Origin: Terebella lapidaria
Taxonomy: Eukaryota > Annelida > Polychaeta > Terebellida > Terebellidae
NCBI GenBank assembly: GCA_949152475.1
Contig: OX424570.1
Location: forward strand, 21,634,694-21,698,693
Reading direction: 5' to 3'
Length of the DNA: 64,000 nucleotides
Numbering within the stretch: position 1 is the stretch's first letter; the number at the start of each line of letters is the position of its first letter. Both the position numbers and the translations under genes were made by a program. The notes under the pieces were generated by a model. That model was not told the origin of the DNA. It ran no database searches and saw only the letters and a program-made list of their open reading frames with translations. This document shows positions 11,025 through 24,854 of the stretch, piece by piece.

Positions 11025-12589
11025 TGCGTCTGTGCGCAAGTGTTTTTTTAATCAACCAATAAATGAAATTTATTTGCATATGTGTGAAATGTCGTCCCAC
11101 CAAAAATGAAAAATAAAAAGGGCCTCCCTACCCAATTTTCTCTTGAGCTGAAGACGTTTTTTTTGCAAAATAAAAAATAAAAAGTCCCTCCCTACCCAGT
11201 TTTGAAAAAATAGGAGGACGAGAAACAGAAAATTAATTTTTTTAGGCCTTACACGAACGTACTGGTCTGAAAAGGCTGAACTGCTATACAAGCAAGCAAA
11301 TGCACGAACTCCTGTGGAGATCAAGAAATTGTATGATTGTGCTGAAATCAACATTGGAGTAGATTGTCAACTTGTAGTTCCTGAATTAAAATTTTGAAAA
11401 TTTTTGGGAAATTGGTGTTTGCACCATGATAGCCCTCCGTCTTGCTAAACTACTGACATAAAACATATGTAAACAGATTGTACAGAAGGATAACACCCGA
11501 CATGAGGATTCTAGTTAGGCCTAACGCCTAAGTTGAAGATGTATCATTATATAATTGTGTTATACCTGCTGCTTTGTAAACTCAGTTAATTGGCTAAACT
11601 TACTTAGTTAATAACGTCGCATCATATTCATTCAATATGTTCTATCGAATTCTTTCTCCTGCACTAAGTGTGCAGGGCAGGCGAAACGGCAGTGTATATA
11701 TTTAAAACATTTGTTAATTGGAAGAATTTTGTACTCAATTTAAATGTGTCCCTGTTCGTAGAATCAATTTCAATGTGTCCATGAATTATTTCGCCCCTCA
11801 TTCTGAAACCCGGGCTACGTCCTGAATATGTCCAAAACAATATCAATTTGCGTCATCGAAACTGCCCATGTAATAACACCATCGTGTGCACTATACTTAA
11901 ATTCTTGCATGAACAGGCTTATCCCATAGAATATCCCTTGGTGCATAATACATCAGCAGGCAACTCTGATACCTAGGCCACGTACGGTGGAGTATCAATA
12001 CACTTTTGATATGCATACACTGGAACGGATGAGCTGGGATGTATACTGAGAAGGCTGCTAAGCTTCCCATGTAATACTAGCAGTAATTATTAATTGATAA
12101 TACCCTTATTGAGTGGTATGATAGAAGAGATTTTCTTTGCTGAATCGTCCTCCCTGAGGTATAAACCTACAGTATAATGATAACACTGTGTTGAGAGGCT
12201 GACTATGCATATATTCCCAACCAACGTTCAAAGCTACTGATCAATATATATCTATATATAATATTACACCTAATGATTCTGCGAGATTTTTTTCCTACCT
12301 CTTATTTGCCACTCACTTATTATTCATGAGTTGTGGGAATTCATTGAGCGTGCTCAATATGAGCAAGTAAGTGTATCTTTTGATTCCATGGTTGGTGACC
12401 GTTCACTCTGCATCAGGTGTCTAATTCATGAAGCGTATTGCAATTTGTCGTCACACATTGATGATATTGATCGTGAGCTGTACTGTATATCTACGACAAC
12501 AACAGAAGGTGTGATCCAATCAATGTATATATCCTTCTTTTTATCTGCTGGATATGTCTTCCTCAGTTATTTTTCGGAAATGTATTATT

Positions 12590-12776
12590 GATTCGGTATA
12601 TATTTCAAAACACAAACAGTTGTTATCAAGTTAACAATTATGTGAACATAGTTATGTGGATAAATCGGTTACCTCAGGGTTTGATTTGGTATATATTTCA
12701 AAACACAAACAGTTATCAAGTTAACAATTATGTGAACATAGTTATGTGGATAAATCGGTTACCTCAGGGTTTGTAG
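12590..12776 (+). repeat. ~93-bp tandem duplication in unit A copy 1
   Basis: The stretch from GATTCGGTATATATTTC to CCTCAGGGTTTG occurs twice (12590 and 12683), creating a chance 62-codon frame with internal repeats. Unit A copy 2 and copy 3 have one version each. Confidence 0.88.
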
Positions 12777-13644
12777 CGGTAATATCTGATGGCATAGTTT
12801 CCATTTTTTGACTTCATAACTCGATTCATTTGTATGTCACAAAACGGTGATATTCAATAGTTTTACACACACACTAGATAACATACCCAAGGTCACTGCT
12901 GTTTACAGACCGTGTACCTATCATCAAGTGACAATGTTGACATTGAGCTATTTGAATAACAATGTGTTTGATTGTTTGTGGAACAAAGTCCCTTCATATA
13001 AAAGTCTCATCCCTTCATATGAAAATTGATTCTAACTCGCTATTTTCGTCTAGCTCATGTTGAATATTATACCCATACATGACAGAAAATAGGGTCAACA
13101 TGTCATTGCAAATATTATTTTATCAAACGATAACCGCTAGTACAAGATTTTGATAATTTCTAGCACAAACCAAAGAGGTCAGTTATACTCTGATCAAACA
13201 CTTGAGATAGTTTCACTAAACATTTATATGCAAAGCCACACTGGCGTCACCGAAGTATTCACTTCTATTCATCTCCAGGTTTATTATTTCCTATACGGAA
13301 TCCAAAAATCATACAATTGTTTTGAAAACTCAGGTGGGAGAACTTTGAAAATGAGATTTGTCATATGATGTATGAACTATGTATTTGAAAGAGTGAAAAA
13401 TGCCCATTTTACTATTTATACTAGTTATATTTAACTTCATTCACAAATCCAATACTATTTACGTGACAGTGGACACGAATAATCAACAAATATTAGTGCA
13501 TATGCTAAACCATCCAATGGATGAATGATTACAAACAAAACAATATAAAACACGTATCCCAATATCCTTATTAACGGTATTATTAAACATGGTAAAAAAA
13601 TCAAAGATGCTGAAAAATTGTGATGTCTAAATAAATGGAAAGGT

Positions 13645-14110
13645 GGAATAGGTTGGTCTCGGGCATCAATGCAAGTTGTTTGCTGCTGGGTTCGAAGTGT
13701 CTGCAACTGATAGGAATGCACCCACTTAGTGGTTATGTCACCCTCTCATTCCCGATTGATAAGGAAAAAGTCAGTGCCCGCAATGATTCAAATGATAACC
13801 ATCTGTCAGAAATGTATCGCGAGAGGCAAACACCAATAACACAGCAAGCGCAAATAGATCTCACATCTTTGTGGTCAATTATGGTCAGACATGAGATATA
13901 TTAATGAATGCGTACTTTATCAGGTTTATTATCAGGAAGAAAGGAAAGCCAGTTCACATCATGACATGACCTCCTACAGATGCCAGCCTGGTTTAGGCTA
14001 TTGTAATGAGTGCTGCTAGGGTGTCGGGTTAAGAATGCATCATCTCATCTGAGACATACACACTATCTGAGTTTGGGAGTAAATTATTGTCCGCAAGAAT
14101 GGATTACGTG
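13645..14110 (+). pseudogene. Degenerate counterpart of the 25.6-26.1 kb open frame
   Basis: This aligns with 25,640-26,087. Fragments such as EKVSARNDSN, FIIRKKGKPVHIMT and SAARVSG are recognisable, but stops and a frameshift interrupt the frame. If the copy-3 frame was ever coding, this is its pseudogene. The function is unknown. Confidence 0.3.
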
Positions 14111-15640
14111 CGGAAAAGTAGGCGTGGCTGATTAGAGAGGTGCTACTTTTACACAAACATGAAAGACATACTGATTACTGATGGTCATTCGATTCCTCAA
14201 TATGTTATTGTTTATGCATTTTTCAGTGCCAAAATAACTCACTGACATTCGAATTCAATAGAAGTAAATTATACATAATACATGTGTTTCCAGTGTAATA
14301 TCCATATGGTTATCACATTCTATTCTTGTGCAAAACAACAGCATGTTTATCTCAATGGCTGTTTGCTCATAGCCTACTGTGTTGTTGAACACTTGTAGAA
14401 ACAAATTATCATTATCACATACTCTGCTCAAAGAGTGCTCTGCTCCTGTTGACACCAAAGTGCCTGGAAAAAGCATTGGACAGACATTCATTATTTTTTT
14501 GTTCCAGAAATTTCGCATTTTAGGATTTGCATTGTTATCATCAGAATCTTGCAATATGGCTGGTAGCAGGTTGAAACATCTGCTATTTGTATACATATGA
14601 CGCATAGCAATAAAATACCATGGTTTGATAAATAATCAGTGTTTAAAATCTCCATTCACGTTTGCCCTATGAATTATTAATTTTTTTCAAATTTTGGCAG
14701 TACTAATGTCTAAGTGTATGGGCCCCGATTTTATGAAGTTTGTTCATATAGAAATCGACTGAACTAATGTTAAAAATACATCCTTTGAGTAGAGTCTAAA
14801 TTTTGGTACCTACATTGTTCTTGCTCGGAGGGATACGTGACGACTCTCGAGTTACAACGCGGAAAAATTAGGCCAATCCTGGTTGCAAATAAGCACACTG
14901 TAAACTCATTAAATCTTGACAGAAAGGAGAAGTTTTAACTCTGTTACTCTATTTGCAAAAAAAGCAGATGTTTTAGTTTTCTGTCAAGGTCAAGGTAACC
15001 TGATGAAGGTCTTTTTGTTATCGGATATCGCGAGATATTGTTATTGTTTTTTTGTTCTTGAGAGTGCATGCACTTTGGAACAGCATATTCTTATGGTCAG
15101 AAAGTTGAGGGATGGGATTTGTCCAAGGAATCAGTTGCATTTTATACGAATTTCGAGAAAAGTCAGCCTCTTATATGAGGGGGTTTCACATGGGAGATTC
15201 TCGATTCTCGATTTTTCACTTGCCTGCGCAATTTTCATTGAGGAATAGGACACTTGAAATGAAACGTTATCTCTGACAGCTCACTTCTATGCGTGACTTG
15301 TCACTTGATGGAGCTTTAGAAGAAATGGTACAACGGACCACACTGAACTCTTGTTATGGGTGATTTCCTCCCCACAAGATTATATTTACATACACAACAT
15401 GTGTAGTAACCAACGCTATTCGCTTGCTGGTATTTTACTAGATACATTGGCGTTGTGAAGTGGCCTGGTTGAAATGACGCATGAACGCTGCTCTATTTGA
15501 GAAGTCGCCGGCCAACTGCTGTTGTGCAGCTGGTTTTCATTGCATCATCCGAACACCTGGACCAGAGATAATAGAAAATTCTCATTCTGGAGTTGCAGGG
15601 ACCATGAGCTATGGCACATTAGGGTTCATAGTGTATGTTA

Positions 15641-16454
15641 GGCCTAAAAAAATTAATTCTCCGTTTCTCGTCCCCGCCCGCCTGTGTTCATTAGCAGCCT
15701 CCCGGATTTTTTTATTTGAGATTCTCAAATAAAAAATAAAAAGTGTTCCCGCCCGTATTTTGAGGATACTGAATGATCGAGAAACCGAATCACAGCATGC
15801 AACTTACGCATATATTTAACCTACCTCCTTGTTTTCACTCTCCGCCAAATGAGACAAAGACGCTACCAGTTTTCAAACACAGTTATTCTATGTGGTTACG
15901 TGTATGTAATAATACATATACAGTTGTGATCAAGAATTGATTTACTATATTCCTCATGTTATACTTCAAAGGACATATTAACTGATAGAACGGTTCTCGA
16001 CAATCACTCATCATTGAAATACAGTATCAACTGACGGTTTTTGATAATAATACTACTAGTACACAGAAACATCCTGTCTGTGCTGACTGCTATAATGATG
16101 GCACACCAGTAGTGCCAATGTGCCCGGCCAAGATGTTTCAAGCCCAAATAAATCAAGCCTCTAGAAATAAAATCATTAGTCATGTGTTACACATGATTTC
16201 AATTCAAAAGGCTTGATTTATTTGGGCTTGAATGCGTCTGTGCGCAAGTGGTTTTTTAATCAATCAATAAATGAAATTTATTTCCATATGTGTGAAATGT
16301 CGTCCCACCAAAAATAATAAATAAAAAGTGACTCCCTACCCAATTTTCTCTTGAGCTGAAGACGGGTTTTTTTGCAAAATAAAAAATAAAAAGTCCCTCC
16401 CTACCCAGTTTTGAAAAAATAGGAGGACGAGAAACAGAAATTTTTTTTAAGGCC
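15641..16454. mobile_element. Harbinger-like MITE, copy in unit A2
   Basis: This 814-bp sister of 10403-11248 has TIRs GGCCTAAAAAAATTAATT and its inverse, and is flanked by TTA on both sides (15638-15640 and 16455-16457). The 3-bp TTA duplication and a GGCC start fit the PIF/Harbinger group. That group assignment is an inference, because no transposase is present. Confidence 0.88.
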
Positions 16455-17968
16455 TTACACGAACGTACTGGTCTGAAAAGGCTGAACTGCTATAAAAGCA
16501 AGCAAATGCAAGAACTCCTGTGCAGATCAAGAAATTGTATGATTGTGCTGAAATTAACATTGGATTAGATTGTCAACTGTAGTTCCTGAATTAAAATTTT
16601 GAAAATTATGGGAAGCTGGTGTTTGCAGCATGATAGCCCTCCGTCTCGCTAAACTGCGGACATAAAACATATGTAAACAGATTGTACAGAAGGATAATAC
16701 CCGACATGAGGATTCTAGTTAGGCCTAACGCCTAAGTTGAAGATGTATCATTATAGAATTTTGTTATACCTGCTGCTTTGTAAACTCAGTTAATCGGCAA
16801 AACTAACTTAATTAAATAATAACGTCGCATAATATTCATTCAATATGTTCTATCGAATTTTTTCTCCTGCACTAAGTGTGCAGGGCAGGCGAAACGGCAG
16901 TGTATATATATAAATAAATTTGTTAGTTGGAAGAATGTTGTACTCAATTTCAATGTGTCCCTGTTCGTAGAATCAAGCTACGCCCCTGAACATGTCCAAA
17001 AGAATATCAATTTGCGTCATCGAAACTGCCCATGTAATAACACCATCGTGTGCACTATACTTATATTCTTGCATGAACAGGCTTATCCCATAGAATATCC
17101 CTCGGTGCAAAATATATCAGCAGGCAACTCTGATACATAGGCCACGTACGGTGGAGTATCATTACACATTTGATATGCATACACTGGAACGGATGAGCTG
17201 GGATATATACTACGAAGTCTACTAAGCTTCCCATGTAATACTAGCAGTAATTATTAATTGATAATACCCTTATTGAGTGGTATAATAGAAGGGATTTTCT
17301 TTGCTGAATCATCCTCCCTTGGGTATAAAGCTACCGTATAATGATAACACTGTGTTGAGAGGCTGACTATGCATATATTCCCAATTAACGTTCAAAGCTA
17401 CCGATCAATATATATCTATATATAATATTACACCTAATGATTCTGCGAGATTTTTTCCCACCTATTATTTGCCACTCACTCATTATTCATGAGTTGTGGG
17501 AATTCATTGAGCGTGCTTAATATGAGCAAGTAAGTGTATCTTTAACTGGAATGAAGGTCTTTAACGAGTGATACCTGTTTGATTCCAAGGTTGGTGACCG
17601 TTCACTCTGCATCAGGTGTCTAATTCACGAAGCGTATTGCAATTTGTCGTCACACATTGATAATATTGATCGTGAGCTGTAATATCTATGACCAACAACA
17701 GAAGGTGTGATCCAATCAATGTATATATCCTTCTTTTTATCTGCTGGATATGTCTTCCTCAGTTATTTTTCGGAAATGTATTATTGATTTGGTATATATT
17801 TCAAAACACAAACAGTTATCAAGTTAACAATTATGTGAACATAGTTATGTGGATAAATCGGTTACCTCAGGGTTTGTAGCAGTAATATCTGATGGCATAG
17901 TTTCCACTTTTTGACTTCATTACTCGATTCATTTGTATGTCACAAAACGGTGATATTCAATAGCTTTA

Positions 17969-18295
17969 CCATCAACTCAGATGGGATACCATCAACTCAG
18001 TAGCCTTTTGGCTTGTGATTAGGTACTCATGTACTTGTCTTATATCTATTCCATGGAGTTCGTATCGGATTTATATATTTTTTTTCATAGGTTGTTGGGC
18101 AGTTGTATACCGATTCCACCAGGTGTACAGTAGAAACAACTACATTTATCACACTGTCTGCCCCTGATGACGCGAGTGTGTCTTTGGATAAACTATTTGG
18201 TCGGGCTTTGTTTCTATTGCAAACTGTTGTACTTTACGTTTGTTATTAACATCATCAGAATCTAGATGTATTGGTGGTAATAGATTGATACTTAC
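17969..18295 (-). repeat. R1 dispersed repeat inserted in unit A2
   Basis: This full-length minus-strand R1 interrupts AATAGCTTTAC / ACACACACTAGATAAC. Unit A copy 1 (12,857-12,880) is uninterrupted there, giving a precise empty site. A 16-bp ATACCATCAACTCAG duplication sits at its left end. Neither a TIR nor a coding frame is evident. It could be a SINE or a MITE. Confidence 0.8.
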
Positions 18296-21200
18296 ACACA
18301 CACTAGATAACATACCGAAGGTCACTGCTGTTTACAGACCGTGTACCTATCATCAAGTGACAATGTTGACATTGAGCTATTTGAATAACAATGTGTTTGA
18401 TTGTTTGTGGAACAAAGTCCCTTCATATAAAAGTCGCATCCCGTCATATGAAAATTGATTCTAACTCGCTATTTTCGTCTAGCTCAGATTGAATAACATA
18501 CCCAGACAGGACACCGAATAGGGTCAACATATCGCAACTATTATTTTATCAAACGCTAGTACAAGATTTTGATAATTTCTAGCACAAACCAAAGAGGTCA
18601 GTTATACTCTGATCAAACACTTGAAACAGTTTCAGTAAAAATTTATATGCAAAGCCATACTGGCGTCACCGAAGTATTCATTTCTATCCATCTCCAGGTT
18701 TAATAATTATTTTACGGAATCCAAAAATCACATTTTTTTAAAGCTCTGGTGGGACAACTTTAAAAATGTAGTCCATCTTGTAGTGGATTCCTTGGCTAGT
18801 ATTTTGACTGAGTTGAAGAAGGCTATAAATGTCATGTGGTGGATGAACTATGTTTCTGAAACAGTGAGAAAAACAACAAAAACAAGGATATGCCTTGAAC
18901 TGAAGGGATCAAAAGAAGAGTATGTTTCAATGCCCGTTTTACTAGTTATAATGACCACATTTTATTCACAAATCCAATACTATTTAGATGACAGTGGACA
19001 TGAATAATCGACAAATATTAGTGAGGAATGATTCCAAACGAAATAGCATAAAAACACATATCCCAATATCCTTATTAATGGTTTTATTAAACATGGTAAA
19101 AATTCAAAAATGCTGAAAATTGTGATGGTATTTTCAGAATCGTTCATGTCTTCCAACAGAATCGATATATCATCTCTATTATGCGGGTTCCAAAACCAAC
19201 TCGCGAAATTGATTTACCCACCCTGGAAAGGAATTCACAGTCCATTAAACAGACATGACTCAGACATAATACCACCCATAAATTTGTCGAATGGTGAAAT
19301 AGATAGTCGCCTAAATATAGATGTGAAAAAAATATGTTGGCTAATGTTCGAGACAGAGTTATGTATGTTGGTGTGTGGTCAAAGATGTGACATATTTTTC
19401 ATAATGGGAATCATACATGTCTGCTGAACGAACCAGTCACTCTCCTGTTTTTGGTTAATAATTGTGATTGTGACAAAAACTGACTTTCTCCTTATTTCTA
19501 CAAAACTCTAACCATGGATAACACATTTGTGGAAAAACATATTGTCATTACAGTGCAATCCCTCCCGATATGGTCTTGCTGGGTGATGCTTGTCCTTGTA
19601 GAGATGAGGGATGTTCTCATGTCTGATCCTTTCAAATCAGTTATCACACACAAAGGGCGTTTTGATGACGTTATCACATCCCAGGTTGCAATAATGATGG
19701 TATTTATCACTTGCTACAGGCTGCTCATGGTGTTCATTATTTTCTTTCGATACAGAAGAAACACAAAGATTATTTTCTTAGCGATATGTCTCATGCGATT
19801 TCTACATTGTATTGTGGTGTATTCAAATGCCCACATACATAATTAATTCTCAGGAAAAGTACGCTATTATATTTTGGAGCAATTATTCAGGTTTGCTGAT
19901 TATTATCAGGTCCATGGAGTTGTCTGGTCGTGGCCCGTACACAATCCAGGCACTAATGAACATTGTGAAAAAGGTCGGTGTTAACAATGTGAATTTTATA
20001 GCTATACCATTATTGTAAACTTTAACAAATGGCCCATGGGCTAAAAATAATTTACCACAGACACCCAATACCTAAAAACACAGTGACCGAGTGATTTCAT
20101 TTCCATGAAACACTACTGGGACATTGTCGCATGAGCTATTAACAAACAAATTCTCAATCCGATTCAATGACAAGTGGTAATTGTTTAGAATGAGTCTAAA
20201 TTGAACATATGGCGTGCCCAGTGTCTGGTGCTGTTACCATAATTTTCCACATGATAAAAAACCAATATAGAATGACAATGTACAATAAGATACATAATTA
20301 TGTATAACAAACAAGATAATAGTAATGGCCAGTTGGAAATATAATTCATATGATACAGAAATCTGATTTGAATACAAATTTCTGGAAAATTGCTAGATAG
20401 TTGGTTTGTACAATTTTCTATGAAGGCCGTGCTATTCAAGTGCGTGGACTGGCTGCGGGTACTTTTGATTCATTGCTAAAATCAATACAATAACGCACTT
20501 CCAATTAGCAGTTTTTTTAAATATATTGTGTCGCCCACACATGATTTTTTTCATTAAAAAAATAAAAGACAAGTTTCTGGTTCGGATCTATTGATTTTTA
20601 TATTTCAAGCTTTAACTGGAACACGCCCTGATCATTTCAAAATATCGAGAGCCACAGGCCGTTAACCTACAGAAATTTGACATTTGTGACCTTACGTTTA
20701 TACTACAGTGCCTGATGAAATGTGGCAACCGACAGAATGTCTTCACTAGACGCCTCACCTTGGGCCGTGCAGCATATTTGTTCATATTTGTTCTAGATCA
20801 GAGTTCTGAAAATAACAGATGTCACTCGAAGATCTTTTTACTCCAAGACTCAAATACACAATGATAATGCATTTATTTATCAATCCCAATGATATCTGGT
20901 TTTCTTGTAGATACTCGTATGAGGTGTCCGAGGCATGACTAGAAGTGACAGGCTGTATCAGTGACATGAAATAAACACTTATATGGAATCAATATTGATA
21001 CTTCAATACGGACTATAACTGATGACAATTCAACCCTATCAGGAACATATTATCTAGAAATACACACCGAAATTTGAGGAATTTGGAAAAATTGAAGGAT
21101 CTTCCACATGTAGTAATATACTATATCTCCACAAGTCGCCAAAGAATTGACATGCTCATAATCATCATTCATCTCGTGGAGATAACACAATAATTCTGGT

Positions 21201-21649
21201 GGCAGATCAGCATAATGAATGAATGATGTGCAATGTGTATACTAATATACACCATTAGTCCATTACAAGATCTCACGGATTGCTACATTTCGTTCAGCAG
21301 TGGATACTGTGTCTTCAGCCAGATTTCTTTAAAGATCATACAGGGAATACTTACTCTTTTTTATTTACGTTTGCATCGAAGCCAGAATATTTTATCCCGA
21401 GGCACATAACCATGCTTTAAGGGTAAATGTGAGAGAATATTATTTCAGGGAGGTATATAATCTACGTGTCATAAATGAGCCGTTTTATGCAGGAATTATT
21501 TTGTGATTTAAAGGTATTTAAGATCAGAAAAGGTTGCATCAAACCAACCTTAAACAGCAGCACAACTGTGGGAATATACTCTCACTTAGGATAGTGACTC
21601 ATGTTGTAGTACAGCAAGTATAAAATTTAGCCCAAGGGCTAAGATAGGT

Positions 21650-22740
21650 TACTGGACAATTTTGGTTTTAAGCATTGTAGGTGACATATGATTTTGAGAT
21701 TTACCAGTCAAGGTCATCTTTGTTAACTTCAATGTCTCCATTAGGTATGCTGCATATGACTTCATATATGTTCATAATACAAACATATAAGCTTTATAAA
21801 CAAGTATTTCGTTTGTAGAGGCCAATTTAAGATTTTGAGATTTGCCCTTCAATGTCGTTTAAGGTCGAGTTCAAGGTCACCAACAGATGCTCCATTTATA
21901 CGACTTTTCATAGGCTAACACAACCCTAACCTATATGTGCAACAGTTTAAGCTTCAGAGGTCACTTTCAAGATTTCAAGCCAGACATTTAGCACTCAAAG
22001 TCATCCGAGGTCAAAATCAAGATCATCATTAGTATATATGACTTCCTATATCCTATATGTTCATAATGCAAACAGAAGCTCTATCTACATGCATTTCATC
22101 TGTAAAGGCAAATTTTTTTTACCCAAAAATGGCTGTTTTGACCTTTCAAGGTCATCAAAGGTCAAATTCAAGGTCACCTTCCAAATCGCCATATATGACT
22201 TCCTATTTGAAAGTGCCAATATCTAAGCTCTATCTTCAAGCCTTCTATGAATACAGCCCTGGCAGCTCCAATTATGAAGGAAAAAAGTGCCAGAAATTTT
22301 CAGTCCAAAATTTTTATCAAAGGGTGAAAACAAAAATTCTGTCTAGAAATGACCCAAAATGGATAGTTACGCGATTTGGGGCAAACGAATTGTTTTCGCT
22401 GACCTATCAAAAATTCAAAATGGCCGCCACACGGAGAGTGGCGATTCAAGGGCAACAAAACTTATGAACATCATAAAGGTACATAAGGGGAATCTTTTTA
22501 AAAAATAAGCTCAAAACTGATCAGACAGTTTTTGAAAAAATGGCCGCCAAAGTCCAAAATTGGCCATTTTTAGAAAAATGCGAAAATCAAAAAACTAAAA
22601 AATTACCCCCTCTTGAAATTTTTTAGGCAGTTTTGTACAAAATTTCAGTAAAATCCGCCTGTAAACTTTAAACATACAGATGTGGACGGACGGACGACAG
22701 ATAGACGACGGACGCAACGCGACGGCAATAGGTTATCGGA
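21650..22740 (+). repeat. Dispersed repeat, sister of 131-930
   Basis: It is rich in the alternating phrases AAGGTCATC / AAGGTCAAATTCAAGGTCA and ends in GGACGGACGGACGACAGATAG followed by CAATAGGTTATCGG, as at 840-890. Short frames are not conserved between the copies. Confidence 0.65.
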
Positions 22741-23523
22741 CCATAGGACTGATTGAGATAAGCCAGTGCTTCTATATGAACCCAGCGTATCATAAAAAGA
22801 TGTATTGTTACAGCATCCTGTGTATATCATACATTCATTATTCAGTGTCCTCACAGCTTTGAAGAGTCGAGATCATGGATCGAGATGGTGGGTGTAAAAG
22901 TTAAGTATACATGTAAAAATGACAATACAAAAAAAAGAAAAAAAAAACATACATGAGTACGAGACTAAGGCGAAACACAATAGGAAGTAGTAAAGAAAAA
23001 GTAACGGAAAAACTGTTGAGTATGGTGGTATTAATTAGCAATACATTCATGAGTCAACTTCTTTTTGGTATTTTTAATGTTCAAAGGGTTCCCTCCCACA
23101 CATGTTTCTTATGCAATACACATAAATGCACAACTTGACGGAGAAGTTGTGCATTCAACCCCATCGCACGAACTTTAGATCACAAGACACCATGAATCAT
23201 GTTGTGAATGAGATGGATTCCCCAATGATCTTTCATCCCTATGATCCAGAATTACAGTTCTTGTTTCAGTGTGAATTAGTTCCAGATACTTGTACGTTTT
23301 ACGCAAACTCAGTGATCGTCAACATTAAGGACTATCTCGTGCTTGGCTGATGATCACAATATTGATCCTCAAGGCTGATCAAAAAGTCACTGCCGATATT
23401 AAGTGGAAACCACTTCGGTAGATTGGTGTAAATCCAGTGACAGTTGAACTGAAAACACTTTGCTTGTGAGGAAAAGTATCTGTTTACATTTTGAAAAGGT
23501 GTGTTTCGATCTTTGTACGTCAT

Positions 23524-24854
23524 CACCCTGCAACATATCTTAAGGCGGTGACTGACCTAGTTCTTTTGTCTAGGGGTCAGGTCATGTTATTGTCACCGAC
23601 TTGTGCTCAGATTTCTTGGAAGGAAGATCAACACACGGTAAGAAAAATGCAATTTCTGCAACATAACGCATATATATTATAACTGAGGGGGATGATACGA
23701 TGTCCGAGATACTACTACAAATATATGTATTTCACAAATATTTGTAGGGGCTGAAATTCCCCAGAAATAAGGTTTCTTCCATCAATATTTACCCCAATTT
23801 TGACACGGTGATTACGTTAATGGTCATTTTCAATAAATTCTGCACATTGTACTTCGATAATCTGTACACGGGAGTTAAGATAAGCATCTCATCTTTCATA
23901 TATCCTGCGCATACGCACCAATATATTGTAATTTTTCACTTTTTCCTAAATTACTACACACGCTTGTCGTGTCACCGATTTGAGTCAAGTGTCACCGACT
24001 TAAGATGTTAGTTGCCCAGAAAAGGACTGGTATCTCTCCACGAAAAACGCATAAAGTATTAGCCACCGCCGATGTTCAATCAACAGTATGCATTGCAACA
24101 TCATAATTCTTTCCATATTCTTGTCTTCATATTTGGAAAATGAGCAAAATTAACATGTACACTATACACACTCATAATTATTACGTGGGCATGTCAATAA
24201 CGCGGTCTTACGAAATGTTGTTGGGATGTATACTGCACAATGTATTACTGCGTACGGTCCACGATACCACGAATATGATATCGCTATAACCGTACACAAG
24301 TACACCTTTCCTGAGAACTCATTGTACAGTTCAACTCATTCAACCAGTGGGTATGTCATACCCAAAATGTAAACCTAAGTCGGTGACGCTTGACTCAAAT
24401 CGGTGACACGACAAGCATGTGGAATAATTTAGGAATAACTGAAAAATTACAAGACATTAGTGCATATGCGCAGGATGTATGAAATATGAGATGATTATCT
24501 TAACTCCTGTGTATAGATTATCTAAATACAATGTGCATAATTTATTGAAAATGACCATGAACGTGATCACCGTGTCAAAATTGGGGTAAACATTGATGGA
24601 AGAAACCTTATTTCGGGGGAATTTCAGCCCCTACAAATATTTGTGAAGTAAATAAATTTGTAGTAGTATCTCGGACATCGTATCATCTACCTCAGTTATT
24701 ATATATATGCGTTATGTTGCAGAAATTGCATTTTTCTTACCTTGTGTTTATCTTCCTTCCAAAAATTCTGAGCACAAGTCGGTGACAATAACATGACCTG
24801 ACCCCTAGACAAAAGAACTAGGTCAGTCACCACCTTAAGATATGTTGCAGGGTG
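23524..24854. mobile_element. 1.33-kb foldback element with ~479-bp arms
   Basis: The arms are 23524-24002 and 24376-24854, starting CACCCTGCAACATATCTTAA, around a 373-bp unique loop. TCAT occurs directly at both ends (23520-23523 and 24855-24858) and may be the target-site duplication. GTCACCGACTT or GTCACCGATTT recurs three times per arm. No transposase frame is present. It interrupts unit B copy 1. Confidence 0.85.

Larger units (their letters stand above)
10403..11248. mobile_element. Harbinger-like MITE, copy in unit A1
   Basis: This 846-bp non-autonomous element has TIRs starting GGCCTAAAAAAATTAATT, with about 34 bp similar. It is flanked by TCA on the left and TTA on the right. The sister insertion at 15641 has TTA on both sides, so the left base has mutated. 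Unit A copy 3 lacks the element and reads GTATGTTACACG at that place, which confirms insertion at TTA. No transposase is encoded. Inside lies a 23-bp-arm hairpin at 10929-11024. Confidence 0.85.
8697..13624 (+). repeat. Segmental repeat unit A, copy 1
   Basis: This is the first of three diverged copies of a ~5-kb unit (others at 13.63-19.13 and 25.6-36.2 kb). It starts near GAGTTCTGCTAGGGTGTCGG and ends near GCTGAAAAATTGTGATG. No intact gene is recognised. Short frames such as 10243-10494 are shared with copy 2 only because the DNA is shared. Copy 1 contains a Harbinger-like MITE and three tandem duplications that copy 2 lacks. The left edge abuts the GPCR promoter region, so the duplication junction lies there. 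Confidence 0.75.
13625..19126 (+). repeat. Segmental repeat unit A, copy 2
   Basis: This is the second copy, very similar to copy 1 across about 5 kb and more distant from copy 3. It extends further left than copy 1: 13,640-13,990 matches 25,620-25,960 in copy 3. It contains the sister MITE (15641-16454) and an R1 insertion (17969-18295) that is absent from copies 1 and 3. It joins unit B copy 1 at about 19126. Confidence 0.75.

Noticed and set aside
12588-12776. Small protein with an internal repeat (YIFQNTNSYQVNNYVNI)
   Set aside because: The repeat comes from the private ~93-bp tandem duplication. The single-copy sister at 17.8 kb shows no better coding support.
19514-19846. 110-codon hydrophobic frame as a membrane protein gene
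   Set aside because: The aligned frame in unit B copy 2 (36.54 kb) is broken by stops and frameshifts, and no family is recognised.
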